Source: Paraconiothyrium sp. Pb-2020
Taxonomy: Eukaryota; Ascomycota; Dothideomycetes; Pleosporales; Didymosphaeriaceae
NCBI GenBank assembly: GCA_022419385.1
Contig: JAJUBI010000004.1
Coordinates: 1 to 64,000 of the forward strand
Direction of reading: 5' to 3'
DNA length: 64,000 bases
The stretch's first letter is position 1. Each line of letters opens with the position of its first letter. Made by a program: the position numbers and the translations under genes. Under the pieces are notes generated by a model. The model had not been told where the DNA came from. It did not search any database and saw only the letters and a program-made list of their open reading frames with translations. Below are positions 12,744 through 23,920 of this stretch, in pieces.

Positions 12744-14600
12744 CCGTCGCTACATTGATGCCACAACGTCTACTGTCTCCGCCGACTACAAGTCTATAGA
12801 AAATCGTAGAGCAATGTCAGTGGACAAAAGGTTGACCACCAAGTTCGCCGTCACCTGGTGAAGTCCCGGGTACATGGACTTTTGCAGAGTACAATACCAT
12901 CATTGATGCTATCTGTCCAACTGAAAGCCCACAGACTATGACGGCCAGCCGCCTAGTGCGACTTCCATTGGGATGTTTCCGCAGCAGGCCGAGGGGGAAA
13001 CTTCACATGGTGTTGCAACGATTTCAACTAATCTAAAAGTTCTCGATACACGTCAAAATTTCAAAACATGCTTATGAATTGCCAGTTTTCAGCATGCGTT
13101 AGTCATTGAGATATTCCCAATCTTTAAATTATGCTCATTTCAGCATATGCTAACTTTTAAAGATGCCAAGAATATGCAAATATTCCAGGAATACGGGAAT
13201 ATATTAGACCGGGCATGTGCCAGCTTCTGCGTGGGTGAAGAGCCACATGATGGCGAGGCATTTCCAGTCCGGTGGCAGGTATTTAGGGGTGTCCCCCTTC
13301 CTCAGCAATCCTGACATATTGTGAGTTATGATATATTGCCAAAGCAATGCTATGTCCACGATGGAGTTATGTTGCAGCTATTCCAATCTTTCGTAATTTT
13401 TTTATATATCTGGCTTATCTTTGGAAAGAAATCATCGCCTCAGAATTGCAATGCTACATATTGCCATTCCCTCACCTCCGCCGGCGCGCTACAGTCGTCT
13501 TCGACTACAACCACCGTGAAAGTGGATACCTAATACAACCGCTTTGGGCTTTCGATCGATGCAGATTACAAATGTACCTGCGATCGGTGCGGTGGGGAGC
13601 ACGAAACGCATCGTATCCGCATTAGAACAGGCGCCTAAACTGCATGGTAAGCAAGTTTCGACATCAATGTTGAGTGGCTTATGGGAATACGATCTGCCCG
13701 TATTCGCGACATCCCTGCCCAGGTGGCTTGCCGTGTCTCGGTCCGGTCCGGTCCAACTACAGGTGCCTCGACGGGAGAGCCGCTTACGGTCCCTGCAGAA
13801 CGCTGCAGCAGTATGGCATCCCTGTTATAGCGGGAGACCCCGCTTACGGTCCGTGTAGAACGCCTCAGCAGCATGATATCCCCATCACGACATGGTTGAC
13901 TTTATTAAACGAGCGCCTCGAACGAGAAATTTGTAAGCCGTATGTATGAGACCCCACACGGGATGATAGCTGAGAGCGCGTATTCCTGCCGTTGAGACGC
14001 CTGCTTACTGACACTTGCTTACCATGCAGATACGATGGGGCCCGATAGTGCATTCCGGTCGCCTGTTCTGAACAGGCGACGAATCCTTCGATTCATCCAT
14101 ACCTTGTTGGCAGGCTAATCTCTGGGCTGTTTCAGCTGGCTCGAAATTGTTACTAAGGAAGACCTTGCCTTCTCAGCTTGATGAGGTATTCCTTCCAGTG
14201 TGCTCAGACCCGCTGACAATTGAGACAGTCAGCCACAAAAAACGCCACGCGAGCTCCTGCGTACGCCAGCTCTCGGGTTTACAACGATACGAGCTCGCGT
14301 GAGCCGCGATTCATACTATTGCCGTCGGGCGTTCTCGAGATTAGAGGGTTTGGAGCCGACTTTCGCATCCTCCCGCCCTCACTAATCGGGGCCCGTGTAC
14401 ACAATTTGGCGGTCAGCGGCAGGGTCGACCGTTGGAGGATTGCGGATCGACTCGTGGCAGTGTCCGATGGCCTCGTTAGGTATCTGGCGTAGTCATGGCG
14501 CGATATAAAGTGTGCTCGAAAGAGCGTCAGGGTGGAGACGTTCGAAGGCGATTGTCGCGACCGAAGTTGGCAACATTGGATACTTTTATTGCGGTACGAA
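12744..14600. other. Intergenic region without a supported gene
   Basis: About 1.9 kb. 13020-13220 is locally AT-rich with repeated 'agcatatgctaa'/'cagcatgcgtta'-like motifs. 13641-14028 carries a small inverted repeat and a tandem repeat, listed separately. Short open frames (13321-13949, 14220-14492) show no domain or coding signature that I recognise. Confidence 0.5.
13641..14028. repeat. Short inverted repeats bounding a 388-bp segment
   Basis: The 16-mer TGCATGGTAAGCAAGT at 13641-13656 recurs as its exact reverse complement at 14013-14028. Pairing does not extend beyond the 16 bases. Inside lies an imperfect 60-bp tandem duplication (13781-13840 and 13841-13900) with the core 'cgcttacggtcc'. 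It could be a decayed miniature element, but no target-site duplication is obvious. Confidence 0.5.
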
Positions 14601-16438
14601 ATGCATCGTTACGTGACGGCGACCTTGTGCACAATCTCCTTGGCGTCTGCGGAGCTGTGGCCTTCGACATGGAACTCGACAAACTCGACAGCTTGCAAGA
14701 ATCTACCGGAAGATCGGAGCTGGCCAGGCCCGCAAGATTGGGCGCAACTGAATGCTTCAGTGGACGGTCGACTTATAGCAACTGTGCCATTGGCGGCGCG
14801 GTGTCACGGTGCTTTGTACGATGTCGACACATGTCGTAGCATCAAGGCAGGCTGGAACGATCCAGAGCCACAGTAAGTATCAGCCTCGCTTCTTCCCGTG
14901 CTCTTTTCTAAGGCCACTGAAGTATTCAAGACCCAGCGTCCATCCAGAATCCCTACTGGCTCAACAACTCATGCAGTCCTTTCACTCTAGACGGAGGATG
15001 CGTGAACGGCAACATTGCGGAGTATTCGATCAACGTTACTAACGGAGACGATGTAGCGGCCGGGGTCAAGTTCGCACAGGAGAAGAATATCCGCTTGGTG
15101 ATCAAAAACACTGGCCATGAGTATGTTGACACTTGTACACGGTTCGTAAATGTTCTGTCGCGCTGATGGGAGTCTCACAGTTTTCTTGGACGTTCCACCG
15201 GGAAGGGTTCCCTACTACTGTGGACCCACAATCTCAAAGACATCGAGTTACTCGACTATAGCAGCCCCTCGTACAATGGCCGCGCGATCAAGATGGGTGC
15301 GGGCGTTCAAGCCTTCGAAGCATACGCTGCCGCTGCTGCTGAAAAGGTGCGCGTCGTTGGCGGCTTCTGCCCAACAGTAGGTCTCGCTGGAGGCTATACA
15401 CAAGGTGCTGGCCACGGCCCTCTGAACGGAGAGTATGGTCTTGCTGCCGATAATACCCTCGAGTGGGAGGTCGTTACTGCCGAAGGGAAGCATCTGATTG
15501 CGTCGAAAGAACAGAACTCCGATCTATACTGGGCACTGAGCGGCGGAGGTGGCGGTACGTACGCAGTCGTTCTGTCTTTAACGACTAAAGCACATCCCGA
15601 AGGCCTTGTAGGTGGTGGGACATTGGAATTCACATCGCATGGTATCCCTGCCGACAAGTACTGGGACGCAGTCGAAAAATTCCACGAGCAACTACCCGCT
15701 ATGGTTGCGGAGAAAGGAGTGGAGTTGGTGTACACTCTCACAAACGCGAGTTTTAACCTCTACTATTTGACGTGGGTTGGCCACACGGCCGAAGATGTTA
15801 CCACTTTGCTTGCGCCCTTCACTGACTACCTGAGTGCGAACGACATCGCATATACTCCCACCGCCACCGACGATGCCACATATAATGACCATTACTCCCG
15901 ATACACCCCGGATCTCCCATTTGGAACCTACAAGATCAACGAGATCCTCGGAGGCCGCTTAGTACCTTATTCCGTTGTCGAGAAAAACCACTCGGGGTTG
16001 ACAGCAGCGTTAAGGAACATCACTTCGGATCCAGAGTGGACTCTCAATGGTGTTGCCGCCAACACAACCCATGCGAGGGCGGGCAACCAGCCTGGCGACA
16101 ATGCTGTGTTGCCTGCGTGGCGCGACAATCTTGTCTTCTTCAACATTGTTCGTCTCTGGGATCCAACATCGCCACTATCGGACCTACAAGACTATGAGCA
16201 CCAAATGACATACGACAAAGTGCCACAGCTTGAGCGCCTGACTCCTGGAGGCGGATCGTACATCAATGAGGGTGACTTCAACAACCCTAACTGGAAAGTC
16301 AATTACTTCGGTGCCAACTACCCGCAACTTCTTGCTATCAAGAAAAAGTACGATCCGAACGATGTATTCTACGCGATAGCAAGTGTGGGTAGCGATGTTT
16401 GGAAAGTCGCTGGCGACGGCAGACTGTGCCGGGCGTGA
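14601..16438 (+). CDS. BBE-like FAD-dependent oxidase, secreted or vesicular
   Basis: Flavin oxidase of the berberine-bridge-enzyme/PCMH family, in fungal clusters often catalysing oxidative ring closure or alcohol oxidation. Proposed exons 14601-14872, 14923-15120 and 15181-16438, 575 aa. It begins with a signal-peptide-like segment (MHRYVTATLCTISLASAELW). Both residues used for bicovalent FAD attachment are present: the His of 'NTGHDFLGRSTG' (about residue 155) and the Cys of 'GGFCPTVGLAGG' (about 219). The C-terminal 'NPNWKVNYFG' and 'KKKYDPNDVFY' blocks are typical of the BBE domain. The first acceptor (AG at 14921-14922) was chosen because it alone keeps phase; the 15121-15180 intron is canonical. 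A decayed relative lies at 22480-23920. Confidence 0.88.
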
Positions 16439-16597
16439 TGTGATGTCTGCCAGACGCGTTTTTTCTGCATAGATAGCATAGACATTCGTTGCGAGCATAC
16501 TTTCTTCTTGAACGGGCTTCCCACTCTCGCGTCGCGTATCAACCACGCAGCAGCTAATGATGAAAAGATGTCTGTGCCCCTCTCTGTGGCAAGATTA

Positions 16598-17225
16598 TCT
16601 CATGGGATCAGACGATTGGCCAAATTCTTCGCTAACGAGGTCATGTGAGCAGCAGGTCATGTGAGGGCTCAATTTTGGCCATAGCGTCTGAGGAAATCTG
16701 GGCGTGCTTTGTTAGCAAGAACATCAAAAATCAGGCTTTTCTTCACCACTTTCACACCCCCTACTTCACAACGAACTACAACTTAAAAGGGCCCAAAAGA
16801 ATAGAAAGAGCTAGAAAAAGGGTATAATATTTAATTAGATCGCTCATCCTTAAGAAATTCCTTACAAACGAAGGTGCGCAGGCAGAGAGGTAGGCAGGTA
16901 GCATATAGGTGGCCTTTTCTTGGCACTCTGGCCTCTCTAAGGAGTTTTCCAAACCAACTTCAAGCCTGTATATCACATATGAAGGAAGCCTTTGAGGGTA
17001 TAAAATCTAGATAGAGGGGTAGAATAAGATAGAAACTAGAGATTCGATCGCTCATTCTGATGCCTACTCCTCTGTTGGAGGCAGTTGTGATCAAAAGGTG
17101 AAATTCTGGGAGGGTGCTAACAGCTTTTGCTAACAAACCACGACCACATTTCCTCAGACGCTCCGCGATCAATCAGCCAAGTCCACTAGGCCCGTTTGAG
17201 TTAGCGGAGCGTCTGATTCATGAGA
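16598..17225. mobile_element. 628-bp MITE-like element with TA target site
   Basis: The ends are TCTCATGGGATCAGACG... and the inverse ...CGTCTGATTCATGAGA, each flanked by TA (16596-16597 and 17226-17227). This is the target duplication typical of Tc1/mariner. The inverted homology continues inward imperfectly: 'gcgtctgaggaaat...tttgttagcaa' at about 16684-16717 pairs with 17130-17166. The interior also has a degenerate direct repeat ('ggtataatatttaattagatcgctcat' versus 'ggtataaaat...gattcgatcgctcat'). No transposase is encoded, so it is a non-autonomous element. Confidence 0.7.
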
Positions 17226-17463
17226 TAATGGCAAGACCAGGTACGATGTTCGCTGACTAATCAATGCGTCGCGGATCCTCGAGATGGAAACTCCGCGGAC
17301 GCACTAGAAGGATCGTCATTGCTACCTTAGCGCACGGAAGGACCCACGCTAGCCTATATAGGCGGCTTCCGCCAACCACACCCACGCTCAACTTCATACT
17401 ATTGTCCGTCGTGACATGTTGGAGCTCCATTTCGCAGTCCAGCATCTAAGCGCCCGCCCTCCT
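17226..17463. other. Short intergenic stretch
   Basis: Between the MITE-like element and the SDR stop codon. No gene, repeat or RNA recognised. Confidence 0.4.
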
Positions 17464-18300
17464 TCACCACGGCTTTGAGGTTCCGTCGTAGGACATAAAC
17501 TTGCCCGACGTGTTCTCTCTGTTTGCCGCATCGATCACCTTGATCATTCCTGAGACGCTGACATCGACCTCGATCTCGGCCTTCTCCAAACCCAAGGTTT
17601 GAGCTCCGGTGTTTCCCATGTCAGTTTGCACCCAGCTGTCTTCAATCAGCGCGCGAACCACCAGTTGTGAAACATACTTACCCAGGATCCAATGGGAAAG
17701 CAGTCAATGTAGGGTTCTCGAAATGGGTCTTGAGAGTGATGTAATTGAGCGCCACCTTTGATGTCCCGTAGACAGAGTTCGGGAAGTTTCGGGTTGCCAT
17801 CTCGCTCAGGCTAGCCGCTGACGTTCCGAGCGTTACGAACTTTGGCTCCTTGGCTGCCAGAAGCAGTGGGCGTACAGCCTTGAAGAGCAGAATGACGCCA
17901 AATACGTTGACCTGAAGGTGCTCGAGCAGGTTGGAAAGTTCGACTTCGTGAACCTGTGGGAAGACTTGCGAGATACCCGCACTCGCAATAACGATGTCGA
18001 GAGCGGTAATCCCTTGGCTCTTGACCTCCTCGATGGCTGTAGCAGGGTCGGTTTCGGAGACGCTATCGATTTTGACAACAACCAACGAGCTGCCTTCGCC
18101 GGTGGGGAGCGCTTTCAGAGCAGTTGATGTGCCGGGGTTGCGCACAGCACCGATGACGATGTGGTTTGGGCGCGCGAGGTATATCTCTGCGAGGCCGTAG
18201 CCCAGACCTGCTCCACGCGTTAGGACCATGTGTGTCGTTTCATGGGAGTTTGCGCACCTCGACTAGCACCGGTAATAAGGACAGTAGTCTTTGAAGCCAT
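17464..18300 (-). CDS. Short-chain dehydrogenase/reductase (cluster SDR 1)
   Basis: NAD(P)-dependent classical SDR, a ketone/alcohol-modifying enzyme of the cluster. Exons on the minus strand: 18258-18300, 17682-18207 and 17464-17635, 246 aa. The first intron joins MASKTTVLITGASRG to LGYGLAEIYLA, completing the TGxxxGxG nucleotide-binding motif; its branch site is CCTAAC. The second intron joins 'FPLDPG' to 'WVQTDMGN', a typical SDR C-terminal block. The active site is 'SVYGTSKVALN' (YxxxK) with upstream 'VTLGTSAAS' supplying the Ser. It is clearly related to the SDR at 21547-22390, with near-identical first residues, suggesting an old duplication around the P450. Confidence 0.9.
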
Positions 18301-18907
18301 GGTTGCAACGTTTGTCCCCCGAAGAGAGTTGGCGCGAGGTGGGAGAGAGGTGTCGGAGCACTTTAAGAGCTTGGTAGGCTCATCGCTGCTTATAAATAGG
18401 GAAACCGCCTGCCTGGCTCCCGGGGATGGGCCCGACACGTGACAATTGCTGCACCTGCACGCCTGTGCCGCATTGTTGCATTCACCTGTATAACGGTTGA
18501 CAATGCGCGCTGACAAGGCAGTGGCCCAAAACGGCTAGCTGCTGACATCCTGGCCCTGCATCACCGCCAGGTCGGCCAATAGGGTTTGACGTCTCGAAAT
18601 CCACCTCTGGTATCTCGATGCAGCATGAGGGCATCAGTAAGTGGCATTGTTCTAAAAGCATCCGCTTGATCGCCGCGCCAAGCTGTCAAGCTGTATGACA
18701 TGGCTGCTCACTATACTGCAGTTGTTCTTGACTAAATCACCATGGACAATGACAAGGTCATCAACGACATACGCGGTGCTGTTAGGCTTTTAAAGCCAAG
18801 AACCGGAGAAGGCACAGCTGTATTTCTGCGGCACAGAAACTATGCCTATCATGGCATCACTACATGTAGATGGCTAGATAATTTGCCAAAGGGAAGCTGC
18901 GTATTTC
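18301..18907. other. SDR 1 promoter and P450 3' flank
   Basis: About 600 bp upstream of SDR 1 and downstream of the first P450, both minus-strand. It must hold the SDR 1 promoter. No confident motif or gene was seen. Confidence 0.4.
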
Positions 18908-20823
18908 CTAGTGCCGAACCAAAACCCGCAAACCCTTACTACCTTTAGCAGGAGCAGGAATAATATACTCCCCGTTGCAATCAATATCCCTTCCGCGCAC
19001 CGTGTCATATAGTTCAAGAGTGCAACCCTTCTGGCCACGATATAGGTCGTATTTGAGGACTAACGTCGCCAACAGAACCGCTATCTCGCGACGCGCGAGA
19101 TTGAGACTATAGCATACATCTAAGCAAATTATCATGGAAGGAATACAGTATGTAAGACTTACCCTATGCAGCTGCGTGGCCCGCGCGAAAACCCCATGAA
19201 TGCACGAGAAAGTTTGGGATTATCAATCCACCGTTGCGGCTGAAATTCGCGCGGGTTCTCGAACACGGATGGGTCGTGGTGTAGTATCAAGGGTGTCATG
19301 CTGTAACTGACATCGGGTGGAATCACGTACTCCACGCCCCTTCGCTGGTCCTTATAAATTAGTGGTTCTGGCGATTCGCGCCATTGCCGGCTGACCACCC
19401 CTGGGTGCAGACGGATGGTCTCTTGGATGATGGCGTTGAAATAGGAAAGACCGTCCAATTTAGCGAAGGAAATGATCTCATCGGCTTCCGGAATCGCAGC
19501 TGTGAGTTCAGCTTTCGCTTTCTCAAGCGTTGCTGGGTTAGAGAGCAGCTCGAATACGGCGGCGCTGAGGGTATGTGCTGATATCGTATGTCAGTCACCC
19601 ACTCGTTCAACCTGGTGCCCTCCTACCTGTCGTTCCTTCGCCGGCAAAAACGACCAGCTGGGTCTCGCTCGCCAGTCGAAAATCAGTCTTCTCTTCATCG
19701 GGGAGGCTGCTGCTTAACACTCCACCAAATATGGTACTCTTCACTCGCTCGGGGTCGTTGGAAGCCCGTATTTCGCGGACCTTCTGGATCCACCACTGTC
19801 ATTGTTAGCATCTGTGTGCTTCGAAGCAGCGTTATCTTATATACTAATTTCTTTTCCCACATCTCCCTCAACGAGGGTCCGAAGTTTCTCATCACCCAGC
19901 CTGGCGCCGACCGGACTAGGTACCCGATCCAGGGCCAATGGCCAAAAAGATGGTTAAGCCCAAAAAACATGTCGACAGCCTCAAAGTAAGGCTTACCCCA
20001 TTTAAGGTCGTCAAGGAAGTGGAAGCAATCTCCGAATGCATATTGAACGATGGTATCGCTTGCATACGCCTTGAACATGAGATTCATCTGCACTGGCTCC
20101 CCAGTGATGCTCGATTGCTCCATCCGACTCAACACTTTGTTCGTGTGTTCCCGGATAGTGGGCTCCAACCTCCGAACACTAGCAACTGAGAAAAAAGGGT
20201 TCAGGGCCCCGCGCCGCCGCCGATGAAGGTCGTGGTCCCATGTACCCGTCATTGAGTCCGGCGCTGCACGATAACATGGTCAGTGAAGAATGGCATGGAG
20301 TCCAGCATGAAGATTGCCTACTTCCGCTACGCTTGCCCACCATGAGTGGCCTGTTCGTCTTCCTACCTGAAGCTCCGGGGTACAAAGTATCGATAAAATC
20401 AGGGTCGTTAAAATGTATTTCGTTGGGATTGAATCGCACGACTGGACCATACTTCTCGTGCATCTTCGAGATCTGCCGGAAATACTGTCCACCCAGCCAT
20501 ACATCGTAATAGATCTCATACCAGTAAGTAAATGCTGCACATAGTTAAATTCGGAGTTACAGGTGCGATCAGCCTTTCTTACCTGCTAGTTTGGGCCCTG
20601 GTATGTTGGAAAGTGGATGAAGTGTTACTGTGTGCGAGCAAATCAGCTCGAATGTTAAGTTAGGCCTTGTCTGGACACACGTACGTCGGTATACCCCAAG
20701 AAAAAAATTGTAACCAAGGTAGATCGTTACTAAAAGGAACACAGCCTTCATTTTGCGGTCATCGTCATGGTACAGGGGACTAGAGGGCAAACTGTTTAAG
20801 ATCCCCTCAAGCACGTGCTTCAT
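18908..20823 (-). CDS. Cytochrome P450 monooxygenase (cluster P450 1)
   Basis: Heme-thiolate monooxygenase of the ER membrane. Seven exons on the minus strand: 20685-20823, 20583-20627, 20322-20534, 19845-20263, 19627-19795, 19163-19577 and 18908-19106, giving 532 aa; all junction phases agree. There is an N-terminal anchor ('AVFLLVTIYLGYNFFLGVY') and a proline hinge 'HPLSNIPGPKLA'. 'DHDLHRRRRGALNPFFS' is the C-helix region. The I-helix is 'FAGEGTTAHTL', ExxR is 'ETIR', and the heme loop is 'FSRGPRSCIG' with Cys at about 465. This is the layout of fungal CYP65-like trichothecene/polyketide P450s, by recollection. It probably hydroxylates or epoxidises the PKS product and shares an upstream region with SDR 2. 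Confidence 0.92.
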
Positions 20824-21546
20824 GGTATTCTTTGCAGATAGCGTTGGATCCTGGCAATGCGCAGCACGACGATGGAAGCGTCACAATGATTCATAGATTG
20901 CTCAACCATGAGCCTTTATGATGTCCCTTCAACTTCGTGTAAAGTCATGCTACGATGATATGCATCGTAGTACGGCCTTTTGTGATTTTTTCACTGCACG
21001 GTCATGCTGCCCGGCGCACCATTACTAGTATCCTGTTCTTTACTCGACTTACCTCTGGTACAGGCTTGAGAAAGTTGAGAATCCTACCCTAAGCAGTGGA
21101 AGTGCTGAGGATGACTCTGCATATACGGTAAGCATAATGATGTGGGAGTAATCATACATATGCCACCCTCTTATTAACGCACACCGACGCACCGGATCGG
21201 AAATAATCGGAAATAATGAAACGGCTTAGCTTGCATGATCGGTGCTTCCTGTATCACAGCCACTCAGCTCGTATCGAACCAAACTGCCGGGACAGGGAAT
21301 TTGTAAGCCAGGTATCAGATGTGAAATGGCGGGAATAATGGTTGCCCGTTACAGTACGACTTGCATGCCCAATTTATTGTTATCTCGTATTGTAGCTTGG
21401 CTATGAAGGCAACTGCTCCCCAAAGATAAGCTTTCGATGATAGTAAGCGGTATCAGACCGCTTAGCAGGTAATAGCTCAAGTTTCTGTGGGCAAGAAGCC
21501 AGATGTCGAGTGAAAACTACCAACTTGCTTTAATTATCTCTACGTC
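20824..21546. promoter_or_regulatory. Bidirectional promoter, P450 1 / SDR 2
   Basis: 723 bp between the divergent starts of P450 1 and SDR 2. A short tandem 'ggaaataatc ggaaataatg' lies near 21197-21216, and an imperfect palindrome 'catgctacgatgatatgcatcgtag' near 20947-20971. Neither is an assignable factor site. The divergent arrangement suggests co-regulation. Confidence 0.5.
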
Positions 21547-22390
21547 ATGGAATCCAAAACAACTGTTCTGATCACAGGTTCTAACAGAGGCATCGGACTT
21601 GGTCTCTTAGAACGTTTTCTGGCGAAACCGTCGCATGTCGTCATCGCGGCTGTCCGTAGCCCGGGCCATCCAACTGCTCAGGCCTTGTACAGCCTACCTA
21701 AAGGCCCTGGCACCCAGATCGTCGTCGTGAAAGTCGACGCCAGCATTGAGAAGGACGCATGTGACGCTGTGGCAGAATTGCAGCAGAAACATGGGGTTGC
21801 GCATCTTGACATTGTGATTGCAAATGCTGGCGTGGCATACATATATCCCACTGTCGCAGATGTCAAAATAGAGGATGTCAAGGCCCACATGCAGCCGAAT
21901 GTATATGGTGTCATAGCACTGTATCAAGCTACTCGGGGATTATTGAAGAAAACTGCGCGGGAGCCAATCTTCATGATTATGGGATCGTCGGCTGGACTCT
22001 TGGGGTAGGTGTCTCTTTTTGTTTACCAAAGCTTCAACCGTTTCGCTACATTCTTTAGCTACTCTACACAGTGCATGTTTTGTTGAGGAAACGTCTAGGA
22101 ACCATCTCCCCGTACCCAACGCTGCTTACGCCCCTACTAAAACGGTACTTAATTGGTACACCAGACGCATCGATGCTGAAGATGACTGGCTCAACTGCTT
22201 TTCAATCGACCCCGGACATGTGTCAACGGACTTGGGCGACGCGGCAGCACAAGCTGTGGGAATGGGCGATCGTGCACCTACCACGGTTCAGGAATCCTGC
22301 GATGGTATGATGATTGTTCTGGCAAAGGCTTCCAAGAAAGAGTATGGTGGAAGGCTGGCAGTGTATACCGGAGATTTTCATAGATGGTGA
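21547..22390 (+). CDS. Short-chain dehydrogenase/reductase (cluster SDR 2)
   Basis: Classical NAD(P)-dependent SDR. Exon 1 is 21547-22004; exon 2 starts at 22099 (249 aa) or, with an equally in-frame acceptor, at 22072 (258 aa), and ends at 22390. The Rossmann motif is 'TGSNRGIGLG', followed by 'IVIANAG' and 'MGSSAG' (catalytic Ser). The active site is 'NAAYAPTKTVLNW' (YxxxK), and 'DPGHVSTDLGD' is the C-terminal block. The longer form leaves 'EETSRNHLPVPN', which matches the 'MATRNFPN' spacing of SDR 1 better at its 3' side. Paralogous to SDR 1. Divergent from P450 1. Confidence 0.88.
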
Positions 22391-22479
22391 AGGAAAGCTC
22401 TCTCTCCTTCTGTCCTATTAAAGGAAATATAAGCGTTCATTACGCCAGACGAACAAGATAGGAAATCCACAGCTAGTCG

Positions 22480-23920
22480 CCCCGCTGCAGTGCATAGACG
22501 GCCATCATCACGGAACCTGTAAAAAACCACTGCCGACAGCAGGTTAATTCCATAAGACGAACTCTGGATCGTATTGTTACTTGATCTGATGCAGACGGTC
22601 ATAGACACTGCCGTAGTACATACTGTTCCAGTGTTAGTTGTCAAAGGTCGCCTCGCTACCATAGGTACCGCCGCCGGGACTGAAAAGGCGTAGGGGTCCT
22701 GCCAGCTGTTCATCTCGGCGAGGTCGGCTCGTAGTTTGGGCCAGGGAGCTTTTTCGCTGCTCATAAGGACCATGTTAATGAGGAACAATGAGCCACGCCA
22801 AGAAGGGTTAACGCCGTTGTCATGATGGATGTGCGAGATATTGTTGCTCATCAAGACGAGCAGAGAATCGCCCGATTCAGGCGGCTGTCGATCGTGATGT
22901 TCCGTGTTTCGGCATGGTTGGAGCCGTAGGCATCATAGGGGGGCAGGTATGAGGGGTGCTGAACCGTCCTGTTCCCACTGAAGGAGGTATTGAGGCGCTC
23001 AAGGGTATTGTGGGAGGGCGCCAGCGCAGCCTCCATATCGGCAACACTCGTATCGGGTAGCGTGGCCATATCGAGCGAGAAGTCGCTGCGGGCGACGCGC
23101 GCCATATTTCGGAAGCTCGGGATCGCATCCGGCGTGGCGACGTGCTTCAATCAGGCCTCAACAGGACTCCAGTATACTCGAAGCGTCAAGTGTTCACGAG
23201 AGAAAGAAAAAGTGCTCCTGCAACCGGCCCGTCCCGATGTGCTCGAACTGTCACGGACAAGTCCACTGCCCAATTGCTAATATCACCGACGCTCAGCGCC
23301 TAGTATGGATCTGCGTCTGATTCAGGCGACACGGTTCGATTCTTGCCATCCATCGTCACCACATCGAATTCCGGTGTGTTGTCAGCACCCTGTCAATGCG
23401 CCGGAGACAGCGGACCGTGGTCTGAGCCTTGAGTGAGGCCACCAGCAGCGCTAACCGTCGGGTAACCTGAACACTTCCAGTATAACTAATTCAAATCTCG
23501 AAGAAGAGGGAGACACTAACTCCCACCCATAGCTGGCAGTCCATTCGCCCCTGCGGACTCGCTCAGCTCTTGGACCTCGACGCCGGCGCCAAGCGGTAGT
23601 GCTAGTCTTGTATAGAGGCTTCAACGGTAGTCTACCAGCGTCTTACCTACGAGATGGTGCGTCCAGAGCACGAGCGCACCTTTGCCGAATGCCCTGGTTA
23701 GGTGGTGGTGACCCGTGTACTTGACCACGAGCCGTCAATCAGGCGTATGAGCAAACTTCACACTAGCCGCTGCCGATCCCACGTTTGGCACACGAATGGA
23801 GCTCGCTGCTATGTTGCTTAAAAAGCATGTTGCATTCACATTGGCGGCTAGTAGTGGAATGCATGTATTGTATTGCTGGTACGGTGACATGATGTTCACG
23901 GGACCCGCGATGCTATCTAT
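22480..23920 (-). pseudogene. Relic of a second BBE-like FAD oxidase
   Basis: Reading the minus strand in shifting frames gives nearly the whole length of a BBE-type oxidase colinear with the intact gene at 14601-16438. The blocks in order are: 'SPYQQYNTC' (about 23890), 'RLVVKYTGHHHLTRAFGKG' and 'LVLWTHHL' (about 23690-23610), 'SAAGGLTQGSDHGPLS' (about 23450), 'NGVNPSWRGSLFLINM' (about 22800), 'PGGGTYGSEATFDN' (about 22670) and 'DRLHQIK...QYDP' (about 22590). A 'DGRLC' end lies near 22500. At least seven in-frame stops and two or more frameshifts break it. Several stops are CAA to TAA or TGG to TAG, the changes made by RIP. It cannot make enzyme. Confidence 0.8.

Noticed and set aside
19081..19100. 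'ATCTCGCGAC', one base off the tox-box pattern ATCTCNCGNA
   Set aside because: It lies within the last exon of P450 1, not in a promoter, and misses the final A.
23170..23280. Plus-strand peptide 'ERKKKCSCNRPVPMCSNCHGQ' resembling half of a Zn2Cys6 transcription-factor domain
   Set aside because: The first Cys pair is absent, the frame has no context, and the opposite strand is clearly part of the BBE oxidase relic. The cysteine spacing is a coincidence.
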